Positions 32,701-42,290 of a stretch of DNA of 64,000 nt are shown here, piece after piece. Source of the stretch: Bugula neritina (taxonomy: Eukaryota > Bryozoa > Gymnolaemata > Cheilostomatida > Bugulidae). The stretch spans positions 558,001 to 622,000 of the forward strand of contig OZ037765.1 of the NCBI GenBank assembly GCA_964035545.1. The letters run 5' to 3'. The position numbers and the translations under genes were made by a program. The notes below the pieces were generated by a model. It ran no database searches. It saw only the letters and a list, made by a program, of their open reading frames with translations, and was not told the DNA's origin. How positions within the stretch are numbered: position 1 is the stretch's first letter; each line of letters starts with the position of its first letter.

Positions 32701-35329
32701 ACTTGGTATACTTGAGTTAGTAACTTGGTATACTTGAGTTAGTAACTTGGTATACTTGAGTTAGTAACTTGGTATACTTGAGTTAGTAACTTGGTATACT
32801 TGAGTTAGTAACTTGGTATACTTGAGTTAGTAACTTGGTATACTTGAGTTAGTAACTTGGTATAGCTATAGTTGATCTGTTGATCTGCACATCCATAAAA
32901 CAGCAAATATCTGACTATCAAGTATCAGCTGTTACTACGACTTGCCTTATATAGTTTGTTTACTGGTTGGCATGGAGACCGGATACAGTGTATAACTGGA
33001 GTTGCTGTTATACACTCACATATTTGTCTCCTATATCAATTCACTCTATGATTACCCCAGAGCTTGAAGTTATATCAGCTCTGTGGACAGATACGGAGTG
33101 AACAGTGACTGAGTGAATACTAACTGAGTGAATACTAACTGAGTGAATACTGACTGAGTAAATACTAACTGAGTGAATACTAACTGAGTGAACAGTGACT
33201 GAGGGAATACTAACTGAGTGAACACTGACTGAGTGAGTACTAACTGCGTGAATACTGACTGAGTGAATACTAACTGAGTGAATACTAACTGAGTGAATAC
33301 TGACTGAGTGAATACTAACTGAGTGAATACTAAGTCAGAAGAAACTCTGATTTGGCATTCTTCTTCAGGAAAGGCTTTCCGGTGTCAGCAATGTGATCGA
33401 AGTTTCCTAGTTAAGTACGAGCTAACCAAGCACGTCAAGGAGATGCACAGTAACAAGGTGTACGTCTGCGCCGTGTGCAATGAGAGTTGCAGATGGAAAC
33501 ACACCATGAGGAGGCACATCAAGGTGCGTGTCTATAGTCAGCCTGAATGTATTTATCATTTCATGTCGTACTGTGACTCATTACTAAGCGTATTAGGTCA
33601 TGTGACTGTGATGATTGCAGAGGAAGCACCCACACTATACCAAGATGGCAGAAAGCTCACAATACATCAACTCTCTGCTTAGAGACATCTCAGAAATAGA
33701 GCAAAATGCTTTCAACAAAATCCAATCGGAATTGAGCCAGCAGGTGGTGTCAGTACATCCGGACATGACCCAGCAGGTAGTGTCAGTACAGCCGGACATG
33801 ACCCAGCAGGTGGTGTCAGTGCAACAAGACATGACTCAACAGGTGGTCTCTCAACCTATAGTCATTTCTGTTGACTCTCTAACCCAGGAGCAGTTGTCTG
33901 CATTGGCCAGTGAACATATAGGTATGTCTGCTACACATAGGTACTGTACGTCTGCTGCACATAGGTACTGTACGTCTGCTACACATAGGTACTGTACGTC
34001 TGCTACACATAGGTACTGTACGTCTGCTACACATAGGTACTGTACGTCTGCTACACATAGGTACTGTACGTCTGCTACACATAGGTACTGTACGTCTGCT
34101 ACACATAGTTTATTGTACTCTGTATTGAAATACTGATGGTTTGTTGTGCAGTGACGGCAGACGAGAATGGCACCATTCATCTGTATAATCAGAGTCAAAG
34201 TGCAGACGGACACACAGTGGACGACCTGCAGAAGTTGTCGGCTATCTTGCAATCTGCTCAGCCACAGCAGCTGGTGGTTAATAATCAGAATCTCACCATC
34301 AGCTTAGCCGGCGGTCAGACTATATTCACTCCGGTCAGCTTGGAGGACACGAGGGAGTCAAATCAGAGTGAGTTATCTTCCCTCTTAACGTCTTAGTTTC
34401 TCTTTCATGTTGTTATACTGAGTATTATGCAGCTATGAAACTGACTATAATGAATGCTGCTTTTGTTTTACACTATTACATTGGCCACTTTAAACTCAAT
34501 GAAGTTCTTTTGTAGTTACGACTAGCTTACTGCGTCCCAACCCGATTGAGGCCTCTCAGTCTACGAGACAGGTTGTAGTCGACCAATCAAATCAGAGTAC
34601 CTCTCACCTTCCAGGTAATGTGACTCCTTATCTGTTAAAGGTCTTCTGCTTCCTCCCACTTCAAAGGACGCTATTCTAGCCAGTATTCCGTCATGCACGC
34701 TGTGAGAATATTATGTTTCACTGTGAGGGCAACGGACATTAATATTAAATAATGCGTTTAAGACACTGAATCTCCCATACCAAAGAGTTCAGTTATCTGA
34801 TGACAAATTTTAGTAGAAAGGTTTCCCTCTTATAAACCTTCCAGTGCAGCAGAATACCCCCTGTTTTGTCAAATATACTCACAGCTATGACTAAGCATCA
34901 GTGAGACTGCCAATCATAAACTGCGTAATGTTATCTTTATACCAGAGAATATCTAATTGGTCAGTAATAATAAGTGCAGCCTATTGTTATTTGTTGTGTA
35001 GAAACTACAGTGTTGATAGCCCCTGATGGTTCACTAACATATACCAACTCTGCAGACCAACACGTAGCCTTTACAGACCTCTCTCATATAACTGATGCCT
35101 CTCAGGTATGTCTCCTCTCTTTCATAAACCCTGGTAATAGATACTACTATATTGTTAACTAGTTACACCAGTATTAGTTATACAATAACTATAGTGTCAG
35201 TTATACAGTAACTATAGTGTTAGTTGTACAGTAACTGTAGTGTTGATGTTGGAATATTTACAGGATGATGGCAATAAGATGATGTTCTTCAATCTCCTAT
35301 CCGCCAGTTCTGAGTCTACAGTGCAATGA
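23737..35329 (+). CDS. PRDM15: PRDM15-type PR/SET-domain, multi-C2H2 zinc-finger regulator
   Basis: Twenty-four coding exons: 23737-23770, 24235-24340, 24573-24732, 25282-25582, 25671-25826, 25955-25997, 26332-26490, 26923-27131, 27249-27419, 27860-28076, 28472-28651, 29251-29458, 29632-29785, 30074-30174, 30641-30832, 31048-31254, 31540-31753, 32011-32151, 33369-33523, 33621-33921, 34152-34367, 34516-34614, 35002-35105, 35264-35329. They join in frame to 1297 aa. Residues ~17-33: zinc-knuckle (CDVCGCSDHITAECPE). ~52-185: PR domain (RFGPLVAKR, NENACNWLCLVRAA, GEPLRVWYA). ~267-1036: about 22 C2H2/C2HC fingers, several split by introns. ~1076-1115: four QQVVSV..DMT repeats, then a Gln/Ser/Thr-rich tail. 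Family members are nuclear transcription regulators. The N-terminal knuckle and finger number favour PRDM15; PRDM10 or an ancestral 10/15 gene is possible. An upstream in-frame TGA supports the start, and an acceptor at 23714 suggests a 5' UTR intron. Confidence 0.9.
23860..23950 (+). repeat. ~40-bp degenerate repeat with inverted CCAAT words
   Basis: GTGATTGGTTAATAT and TCTGATTGGTTAATATCA-type units, about 3 copies, in PRDM intron 1. ATTGG is an inverted CCAAT, so an intronic regulatory role is possible but unproven. Confidence 0.5.
24748..25185. repeat. 24-bp minisatellite, ~18 copies
   Basis: Unit AGATAGATGTATGAGTCACA plus CTAG in PRDM intron 3. The period is a multiple of 3 and the array stays open in the exon 3 frame until a TAA at about 25231. 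Units alternate CACACTAG/CAGACTAG and AGAGAT/ATAGCT variants. Confidence 0.93.
26166..26335 (+). repeat. 25-bp array, 7 copies of the exon 7 acceptor
   Basis: Unit CAGTGTTTATCTGCAG|CTAC plus ATGTA. The final unit is the real exon 7 acceptor (TTTATCTGCAG|CTACACCTG, exon starts 26332). Confidence 0.95.
26517..26882. repeat. 27-bp minisatellite, ~13 copies
   Basis: Unit GTTCTAGTATATTCCTTTAC plus TACTAGA fills PRDM intron 7, about 30 bp after the donor and ending 40 bp before exon 8. Each unit ends in a pyrimidine-rich CTTTACTACTAG acceptor-like string. Confidence 0.93.
28853..29250 (+). repeat. 28-bp array, ~14 copies of the exon 12 acceptor
   Basis: Unit GTAGTAATGTAG|GTGTGATA plus CACACAAG. 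The last unit is the real acceptor GTAATGTAG|GTGTGGTG at 29250/29251. Variants: CACAAG/TACAAG and GTAGTAA/GTGGTAA. Confidence 0.94.
29456..29519 (+). repeat. 21-bp repeat of exon 12 donor, 3 copies
   Basis: GTGAGTAAGCATTTCCTG recurs at 21-bp spacing from the true donor (GTG|GTGAGTAAGC at 29458/29459). Each copy holds a GTGAGTAAG donor string. Confidence 0.9.
30833..31033. repeat. GTA/TAG trinucleotide array
   Basis: All of PRDM intron 15 except its acceptor, beginning at the GTACTAGTAATAG donor itself. Mixed TAG, CAG, GTA triplets as in the SLC35F5 introns. Confidence 0.92.
32247..32865. repeat. 22-bp minisatellite, ~28 copies
   Basis: Unit GAGTTAGTAACTTGGTATAC plus TT in PRDM intron 18; variants TTCG/TTGG and GTAA/GTGA are spread unevenly, and the 3' half is nearly invariant. 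Confidence 0.95.
33095..33345. repeat. 14-bp repeat (ACTGAGTGAATACT), ~17 copies
   Basis: PRDM intron 18, immediately before exon 19. Copies alternate TAACTGAG, TGACTGAG and AACAGTG. Confidence 0.9.
33914..34108 (+). repeat. 24-bp array, ~8 copies of the exon 20 donor
   Basis: The real junction is ACATATAG|GTATGTCTGC at 33921/33922. It is followed by repeated CACATAG|GTACTGTACGT, so each unit recreates an AG|GT donor-like junction. Confidence 0.92.
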
Positions 35330-35530
35330 AACAGAGACTAGGATAGTAACTGACTCCACTATTACTCTTTCTACTCATAGACTGATACATCTGTTTACTT
35401 ACACCGGACAACTGTGGTGTAGAGACAACTGTAGTGTTGAGACAACTGTAGTGTGCAGACAACTACACTGTAGAGACAACTGTAGTGTGGAGACAGCTAC
35501 GCTGTAGAGACAACTGTAGCGTGGACTCAG
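35165..35530. repeat. Two small repeats flanking the last PRDM exon
   Basis: About 29-bp units (GTTATACAGTAACTATAGTG) in intron 23 at 35165-35245, and ~18-bp ACAACTGTAGTGTAGAG units in the 3' UTR at 35405-35530. Both are short and degenerate. Confidence 0.8.
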
Positions 35531-35640
35531 TTTACTTAGTGTACATAAAGTGTAGATATGTAAGCCAGTAGTGATACTCAGGTGTGCCAATATTGCTGTT
35601 GATTCAGTCATCTTATATACAACAAGTTTTGCCATAATTA

Positions 35641-35651
35641 TTTATTTTATT
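35641..35651 (-). terminator. NDUFV1 poly(A) signals (two overlapping)
   Basis: Two overlapping minus-strand AATAAA motifs 150-160 nt past the NDUFV1 stop codon. The PRDM 3' UTR runs toward this point from the other side, so the two mRNAs may overlap at their tails. Confidence 0.55.
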
Positions 35652-35800
35652 GTATTTTTACAATAATATTATATTTTTCACTGCATTCAGCTGTAGTTAC
35701 TTATTTCCACTTGCACACACAGTACACTAGGAGGGTACAAACTGTGAACTAGTATAAAATACACTATAAATACATTCTTGTCTGATCACACATGCAGCAG

Positions 35801-38800
35801 CTAAGAGGCCTCAGCTTGAGTCTGTTTAGCCTCAAAATCTCTCATTCTCTGCTCCAGTACGGGTCGGAAGTGTCTGATGAGTCCCTGCAGTGGAAAGTGG
35901 CTACGTTATAGCACTTCTAGCATATTCTCTCAGTATAATCTTACAGGGAAGATCCTCACAAATACACAATCATTTGCTTATACTATTTAGTATATATTAT
36001 ATAATGACTATTATAATATATAGTATATATAACGCAATGCTGTATTGAGGATGGTTGTGTTGCTGTAGACTGAATTACTAAGGCAAAAAATCTAGAACAC
36101 CAAGGCTACAGTACTGCATCTTTCACTTTGTGAAGAGACACATTGGAGTTGCATACCCTGAAGCAAGAGATGACAACTTCACACCTGACACACAATTTCT
36201 ACTGTAATAGAAAGACATAGTAGATGTTTTACCTGCACAGGCCATGCTGCTCCGTCTCCCAGAGCACAGATAGTGTGACCTTCTATCTGCTTTGACAACT
36301 CATACAGCGAGTCTATTTCAGACGGTTTAGCTTGTCCAGTGGCTGCAATATAGTGTATAATACTTAGTAATATAGTGTATAATACTTAGTAATATAGTGT
36401 ATAATACTTAGTAATATAATATATTGTATAATACTTAGTAATATATTGTATAATACTTAATAATATATTGTATAATACTTAGTAATATATTGTATAATAC
36501 TTAGTAATATATTGTATAATACTTAGTAATATATTGTATAATACTTAATGATAGAATAGTGTACGTGATGGCAGACAACTCCCTCATCTATCAACATTAT
36601 ATAACTCACTGAATCTGTGCATGACCTTCATCATCCAGCTCACCCCCTCTCTACACGGAGTACACTGGCCGCAGCTCTCGTGTTTGTAGAAGTCAATGAG
36701 TCGAGATATACACCTGGATAATACACAGGAGATAGAAGACGGGGCGTTACCATCACTACCCTATACAACGGCTCAGTTGACAAAAAAAGGCTTTCATATC
36801 TCCAAAAATGATGGAATTTCAAATAAGTGGAGTTAAAAATAAAGCTGGTAAACCAACAACATAGCCATCACTGTGAGTAGCGTGAACAATAATTTTAGCC
36901 CCAGATACTAGCAGAATGTGTTGAATGTTTTGCCATTTTCTAAGTTCTGGGACTAGAAACAGCAGAGAAACTGTTGAAGGTATCAATAGCCTGTGATCTG
37001 CTACACCCACCTCACTATATCAGACTGTTTATTCATAACAATGACAGCCGCAGTTCCCAGACTAGTCTGAGCCTCAACGAGTCCATCAAAGTCCATTAAC
37101 ACTGTATCGCAGGAGCTACAGAAACAGAGTAGTGAGTACTTGAGAGATATACTTAAACTCAAGATCAAATAACTTAAATTTATAGTGCATGAATTTATAA
37201 TAGAGCAAAGCTGAATAGGAAGATGAAAGTATATATAGTTTTATGATAACTTTTGCTTTCCTTCATAATGAAGTAGAGTAGAGTTAATACTGTAGCTTAA
37301 GTCACCAGTTTCCTATGATACAAACAACGGAGCGCAGGTAACATTCTGTCCACAGGTAATACCACAACTACTAGAAACGAACCTCTTAGGTATGACAGGA
37401 GTGGATGAACCACCTGGAATAACCCCCAGCAGGTTGTCCCAGCCGCCAATAACCCCGCCAGCGTGTCGTTCAATCAGCTCCTTCAGAGGAATCGACATTT
37501 CTTCTTCCACCGTACACGGATTGTTGACTTGCCCGGAGATGTTGAACAGCTGTGACATGCAGACGTGTAAGGTGTAATATACAGAGAGTGTAAGGTGTAA
37601 TATACAGAGAGTGTAAGGTGTAATATACAGAGAGTGTAAGGTGTAATATACAGAGAGTGTAAGGTGTAGTAATATACAGAGAGTGTAAGGTGTAATATAC
37701 AGAGAGTGTAAGGTATATTATACAGAGAGTGTAAGGTATAATATACAGAGAGTGTAAGGTGTAATATACAGAGAGTGTAAGGTGTAATATACAGACAGTG
37801 TAAGGTGTAATATACAGAGAGTGTAAGGTGTAATATACAGAGAGTGTAAGGTGTAATATACAGAGAGTGTAATGTGTAATATACAGAGAGTGTAAGGTGT
37901 AATATACAGAGAGTGTAAGGTATAATATACAGAGAGTGTAAGGTATAATATACAGAGAGTGTAAGGTGTAATATACAGAGAGTGTAAGGTGTAATATACA
38001 GAGAGTGTAAGGTGTAATATACAGAGAGTGTAAGGTGTAATATACAGAGAGTGTAAGGTGTAATATACAGAGAGTGTAAGGTGTAATATACAGAGAGTGT
38101 AAGGTGTAATATACAGAGAGTGTAAGGTGTAATATACAGAGAGTGTAAGGTGTAATATACAGAGAGTGTAAGGTGTAATATACAGACAGTGTAAGGTGTA
38201 ATATACAGAGAGTGTAAGGTGTAATATACAGAGTGTGTAAGGTGTAATATACAGAGAGTGTAAGGTGTAATACACAGAGAGTGTAAGGTGTAGTAATATA
38301 CAGAGAGTGTAAGGTATAATATACAGAGAGTGTAAGGTGTAATATACAGAGAGTGTAAGGTGTAATATACAGAGAGTGTAAGGTGTAATATACAGAGAGT
38401 GTAAGGTGTAATATACAGAGAGTGTAAGGTGTAATATACAGAGAGTGTAAGGTGTAATATACAGAGAGTGTAAGGTGTAATATACAGAGAGTGTAAGGTG
38501 TAATATACAGAGAGTGTAAGGTGTAATATACAGAGAGTGTAAGGTGTAATATACAGACAGTGTAAGGTGTAATATACAGAGAGTGTAAGGTGTAATATAC
38601 AGAGTGTGTAAGGTGTAATATACAGAGAGTGTAAGGTGTAATACACAGAGAGTGTAAGGCGTAGTAATATACAGAGAGTGTAAGGTGTAATATACAGAGA
38701 GTGTAAGGTGTAATATACAGAGAGTGTAAGGTGTAATATACAGAGAGTGTAATGTGCAGAATAAACTTCCTATAAGACACCTTTTGTCCTCTGTTTCTTT

Positions 38801-41800
38801 CTCGGCCCATTGAGGCAAACCAAGAACCACCCCGTCTGCAAATGGCGGGAGCCACAGCTACAGTCTCCACGTTGGCTACAGTTGTGGGACATCCAAACAC
38901 TCCTATGTCAGCGGGGAACGGGGGTTTGAGTCGGGGTTTCCCCTGCTTGCCTTCAAGGGACTCTATCAGTGCCTGAAGTAGAGATCGAGTATTGCAGCAG
39001 CAAAAAGAGTAGAGGTCAGTGTTCAAACACTATTTATTTGAAGATACATATTTATTTATTAATCCCAACCAACCATAGGATAAGCATGTAGAGCACATAG
39101 AAAACTCAGTTATGTCCAGAAAAATACTTGCTTTTCAGCAGCAGCAAGAAGACACTCAGTCACACTATTTATAACAACCAATCAGACACAGTAGCAGATC
39201 AATAGGCCTCACATGCATTATAGAATAGAAATCTAATACAAACTTCTTAAATAAATTATACAATTTACCAACACAAACTATAAAGCAGCACAAAGCATGT
39301 GGTTATATAATACTGAAGACAAGCTGATAGGCTCACCGTTTCCTCGCCACAGATGTAGGCCCCGGCCCCGCGGTGCAGGTAGACATCAAAGTCGTAGCCA
39401 GAGCCGCACGCATCTTTCCCGATGAAACCGGCTTTGTACGCCTCGTTGATGGCAACCTGCATGTTACTGGCCTCGTTGTAGAACTCCCCTCGGATGTAGA
39501 TGTATGCTGTAGATCATCACAGAAGTGTAAACTGCAGCAAATCTCTGCTTACTAATTACAAGTTACTCAGGTAGTTAAAGGAGCAGTAAAGTAGTGACAG
39601 TAGTAGTAAGGTAGTGACAGGTGTGGGCAGGTAGTGACAGGAGTAGTATGGTAGTGACAGGTGTGGACAGGTAGTGACAGGTGTGGGCAGGTAGTGACAG
39701 GTGTGGGCAGGTAGTTGACTTACCGGCACGAGCTCCCATAGCCCTACCCGCGACCAGACATCCTTCCACCAGAGTGTGCGGGTCGTGTCGCATGATCTCC
39801 CGATCTTTACATGTGCCAGGTTCTCCTTCGTCAGCATTCACGACTAAGTACTTCGGCCTAAAGTCAGCGGTAACATAAGTGAAGGAAGTCAAAATTACTC
39901 CAACACTTTATAATCTACATTTTGTTAGAACTGCTTAATTATAAAATGGAAGAAAAGAAAATGTAATTTAGATGGTAGAAACTGAGATGATGCAACAGGA
40001 AAGCTATGAAGAAATATTTTATTGGAGAGAGGCTTAGAAAATCTCTCACAATACGCCATCATCTAGAGAATGCACAGAGTAGCAAGGAGAAAGAGAATGC
40101 ACAGAGTAGCAAGGAGAAAGAGCATCACTGGGTTTACCTGCCATCGTCTGGTTTATTCATGAAACTCCACTTGAGTCCGGTGGGGAAACCGGCTCCACCC
40201 CTGCCTCTGAGCCCCGACTCCTTCACCTCCCCCTGGATCCACTCCGGCCCTTTTAGTACAATCTCCTTGGTCTTATACCACTGGCCCTGCGGAGATGACA
40301 ACACAGCTTGTTAAACCTCAGGTGACAAAACTCTATACTAACAGGTCATCATGTAATGAAAATATTACACACAAATGTTCTACACACACATCACATATAT
40401 CATAGACTAACCCGACTCATTGCTCCCTTCAGCTTCCAGTCATGTCTACCATATAAGTTTGTAAAGATCCTGTCCTCATCTTTAAGGGGACCAAACCTGG
40501 TCTATAAAGTAAAACAAGGTACCTGGCTACAGATCACATTATATCAACCTTTAACAGAACAGATCACAGGAATTTATACATCTTCAGCTACAAAAACTTA
40601 TATAATTTTACTGCTCTATAAAGAAGTGTCAAAATATAGAAAGATGAAGAGTCAAGCAAGGCATCATTCACAAGGTAGGTGGCAGAGCACAGGGTTAAAA
40701 TTTCATAATAAAATATAGCAACTCCAGTAACTACCTTTTCAGGTTTCTTCTCAGCCTCTGCAGCAGAGAGATTAGATGAAGTGGTGAGAGTGGCAAGTCG
40801 AGCAGTTTGGTGACCTAGAAAATAATTCAGAGAATGTTATTATCTCCCCGTGATAGAGTAGACTATTCAGAACTACCAACTGAGAGTGAGATAAGCTTGA
40901 CTATCATAGCATTACTAAAATCAGCAGCAGGCCCATAGTAGATAGTAAAATTATTGAATATTAACACTAGCAATAAATTGTAATTAATAGTCAACTTTGC
41001 CTGTTTCATACAAGTATAATGCTCATTTTTAGCATTGAAATTATTTGTTAGAAATCTAAGAAATACAAAAGAACTATAAGTATAGTATTACCATAGCCAA
41101 ATTATTGACCCATCATTGATTCATTCTCAACTTTAAACATATTCTATGACTATTTTCTTATTTTGCTATATTGAATACTGTTACAAATAGACAAAGACCT
41201 TATGACTATGAGTGTGTGACAATGCTAATTGCAATGAAAATATGAATATAGATACTAAATTCGGTATAAAATTAAAAATGAATAAAAAATACATTTTTGA
41301 TATCAACATAGACAGTATCATTATCTCAGTATCTGCAAGTTCATGTTTCAGTTATTAATTTTGAGTATAGCAGTTTCAGTTTGAGTTCAAGTATTACTAG
41401 ATTTAGTTTTCCTTTTGATACTAATACTGAGTAATGAGTGAGCAATACTAAGTCTAATAGTTTATATGTGATAACCATATTAATTTCATTTTCAACATGA
41501 ATATTCGTATTACTATTACTATTAGTATTAGTATTATCATTAGTATAAGTGTTACTATTGTTATTACATTTAGCTTTACTAAGTCATACTATAATTTTAC
41601 AAAAAAAATGAACATGACTGGATGAGCACCACTACACTTACACTTACAGTAACAGTGACTATGAGTAAGTGTATGAGTATCAGCATGGGCGTTATGATTA
41701 TATGATTATCGTTATGATTATGATTATTACTATTACTAATACTACGTATTACTATTAGATTATCATCAAGATATGGCATTAGCCATTACTATTAGTGATA

Positions 41801-41961
41801 CCATTAGTATTGGCAAATAATATTAATATCTATGAGTATTTATTACCTACTTCCAGTTTAACCTTAAGGTTTTAGTTGAACTTATACTCCAACTTTTACT
41901 TGTAACTTTTATTTAAAATTTACTCACCACGAAAAGGTAGAATTCGCAACACCGAATACAT
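35801..41961 (-). CDS. NDUFV1: NADH:ubiquinone oxidoreductase flavoprotein 1 (complex I 51-kDa subunit)
   Basis: Twelve coding exons read downward: 41961-41928, 40814-40735, 40501-40412, 40286-40138, 39857-39724, 39506-39337, 38972-38781, 37549-37383, 37115-37011, 36713-36610, 36342-36233, 35884-35801. Joined in frame they give 472 aa (human 464). The subunit oxidises NADH through FMN and passes electrons to the N3 [4Fe-4S] cluster in the matrix arm of complex I. Seen: an Arg/Ser/Thr-rich presequence starting [25 protein letters not shown] (FMN/NADH loop); [36 protein letters not shown] (three cluster cysteines) and [12 protein letters not shown] (fourth). An in-frame stop precedes the ATG. 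Exon 8 ends AAG AG|GTTCGT, a weaker but in-phase donor. Nothing suggests loss of function. Confidence 0.97.
36343..36552. repeat. 22-bp repeat, ~9 copies
   Basis: AATATAGTGTATAATACTTAGT units in NDUFV1 intron 10, immediately upstream (minus sense) of the exon 11 acceptor; the distal copies read ATATTG in place of ATAGTG. Confidence 0.9.
37567..38755. repeat. 23-bp minisatellite, ~51 copies, with ~370-bp higher-order repeat
   Basis: Unit GTGTAAGGTGTAATATACAG plus AGA fills NDUFV1 intron 7. Rare variants recur about 370 bp apart: CAGAGTGTGTAAGG at 38231 and 38601, GTAATACACAG at 38269 and 38640, GTAGTAATATAC at 38290 and 38660. The lack of stops makes long spurious frames on the minus strand. 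Confidence 0.95.
39585..39716. repeat. ~20-bp repeat, ~6 copies
   Basis: GGTAGTGACAGGTGTGGGCA and GGTAGTGACAGTAGTAGTAA units in NDUFV1 intron 5, next to the exon 5 donor. Confidence 0.85.
40063..40120. repeat. 27-bp perfect tandem duplication
   Basis: GAATGCACAGAGTAGCAAGG plus AGAAAGA twice in NDUFV1 intron 4. Confidence 0.9.
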
Positions 41962-42290
41962 CTTTAATAATAATTTCCTAATGGCTAGTACTCAGTAAAT
42001 CCAACAAGTCTTAACACATTAGGGATGAGATTTTAGCTGAAAACGGAACTTTTCAGCCAAACTTATCCAAACGTTGGGTTGGGAAAATTACATAACTTGC
42101 AGTTTACGTCTAGTTGACTGATCACTGAGGTGCATTCAGCAGCTAATCATGCTGGAAAACCTACCGTCTTTTGCACTAGCCAATAAATTTATCCAATTGT
42201 GATTAAAAGCCAATACTGATCGGTGTGCGCTGCTATTGGACACATTCGTACTTTCATTTTTAAGGTGAAGGTTATTTTCCAGTAACGTCC
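41962..42290 (-). promoter_or_regulatory. Candidate NDUFV1 promoter with CCAAT boxes
   Basis: Directly upstream of the NDUFV1 start. AGCCAAT occurs at 42178-42184 and 42208-42214, TCCAATT near 42192 and inverted ATTGG at 42235-42239; CpG is higher than in the surrounding DNA. Clustered CCAAT boxes are typical NF-Y sites of housekeeping promoters. The exact start site is not determinable. Confidence 0.45.

Noticed and set aside
35641-36610. Possible fusion or overlap of the PRDM and NDUFV1 coding regions
   Set aside because: Both coding regions end cleanly (35329 and 35801) on opposite strands; only the 3' UTRs could overlap.
37470-39026. Long minus-strand proteins of 370-518 aa
   Set aside because: They are translations of the 23-bp intronic array; downstream NDUFV1 exon 8 is read in the wrong frame and the spliced NDUFV1 model is complete.
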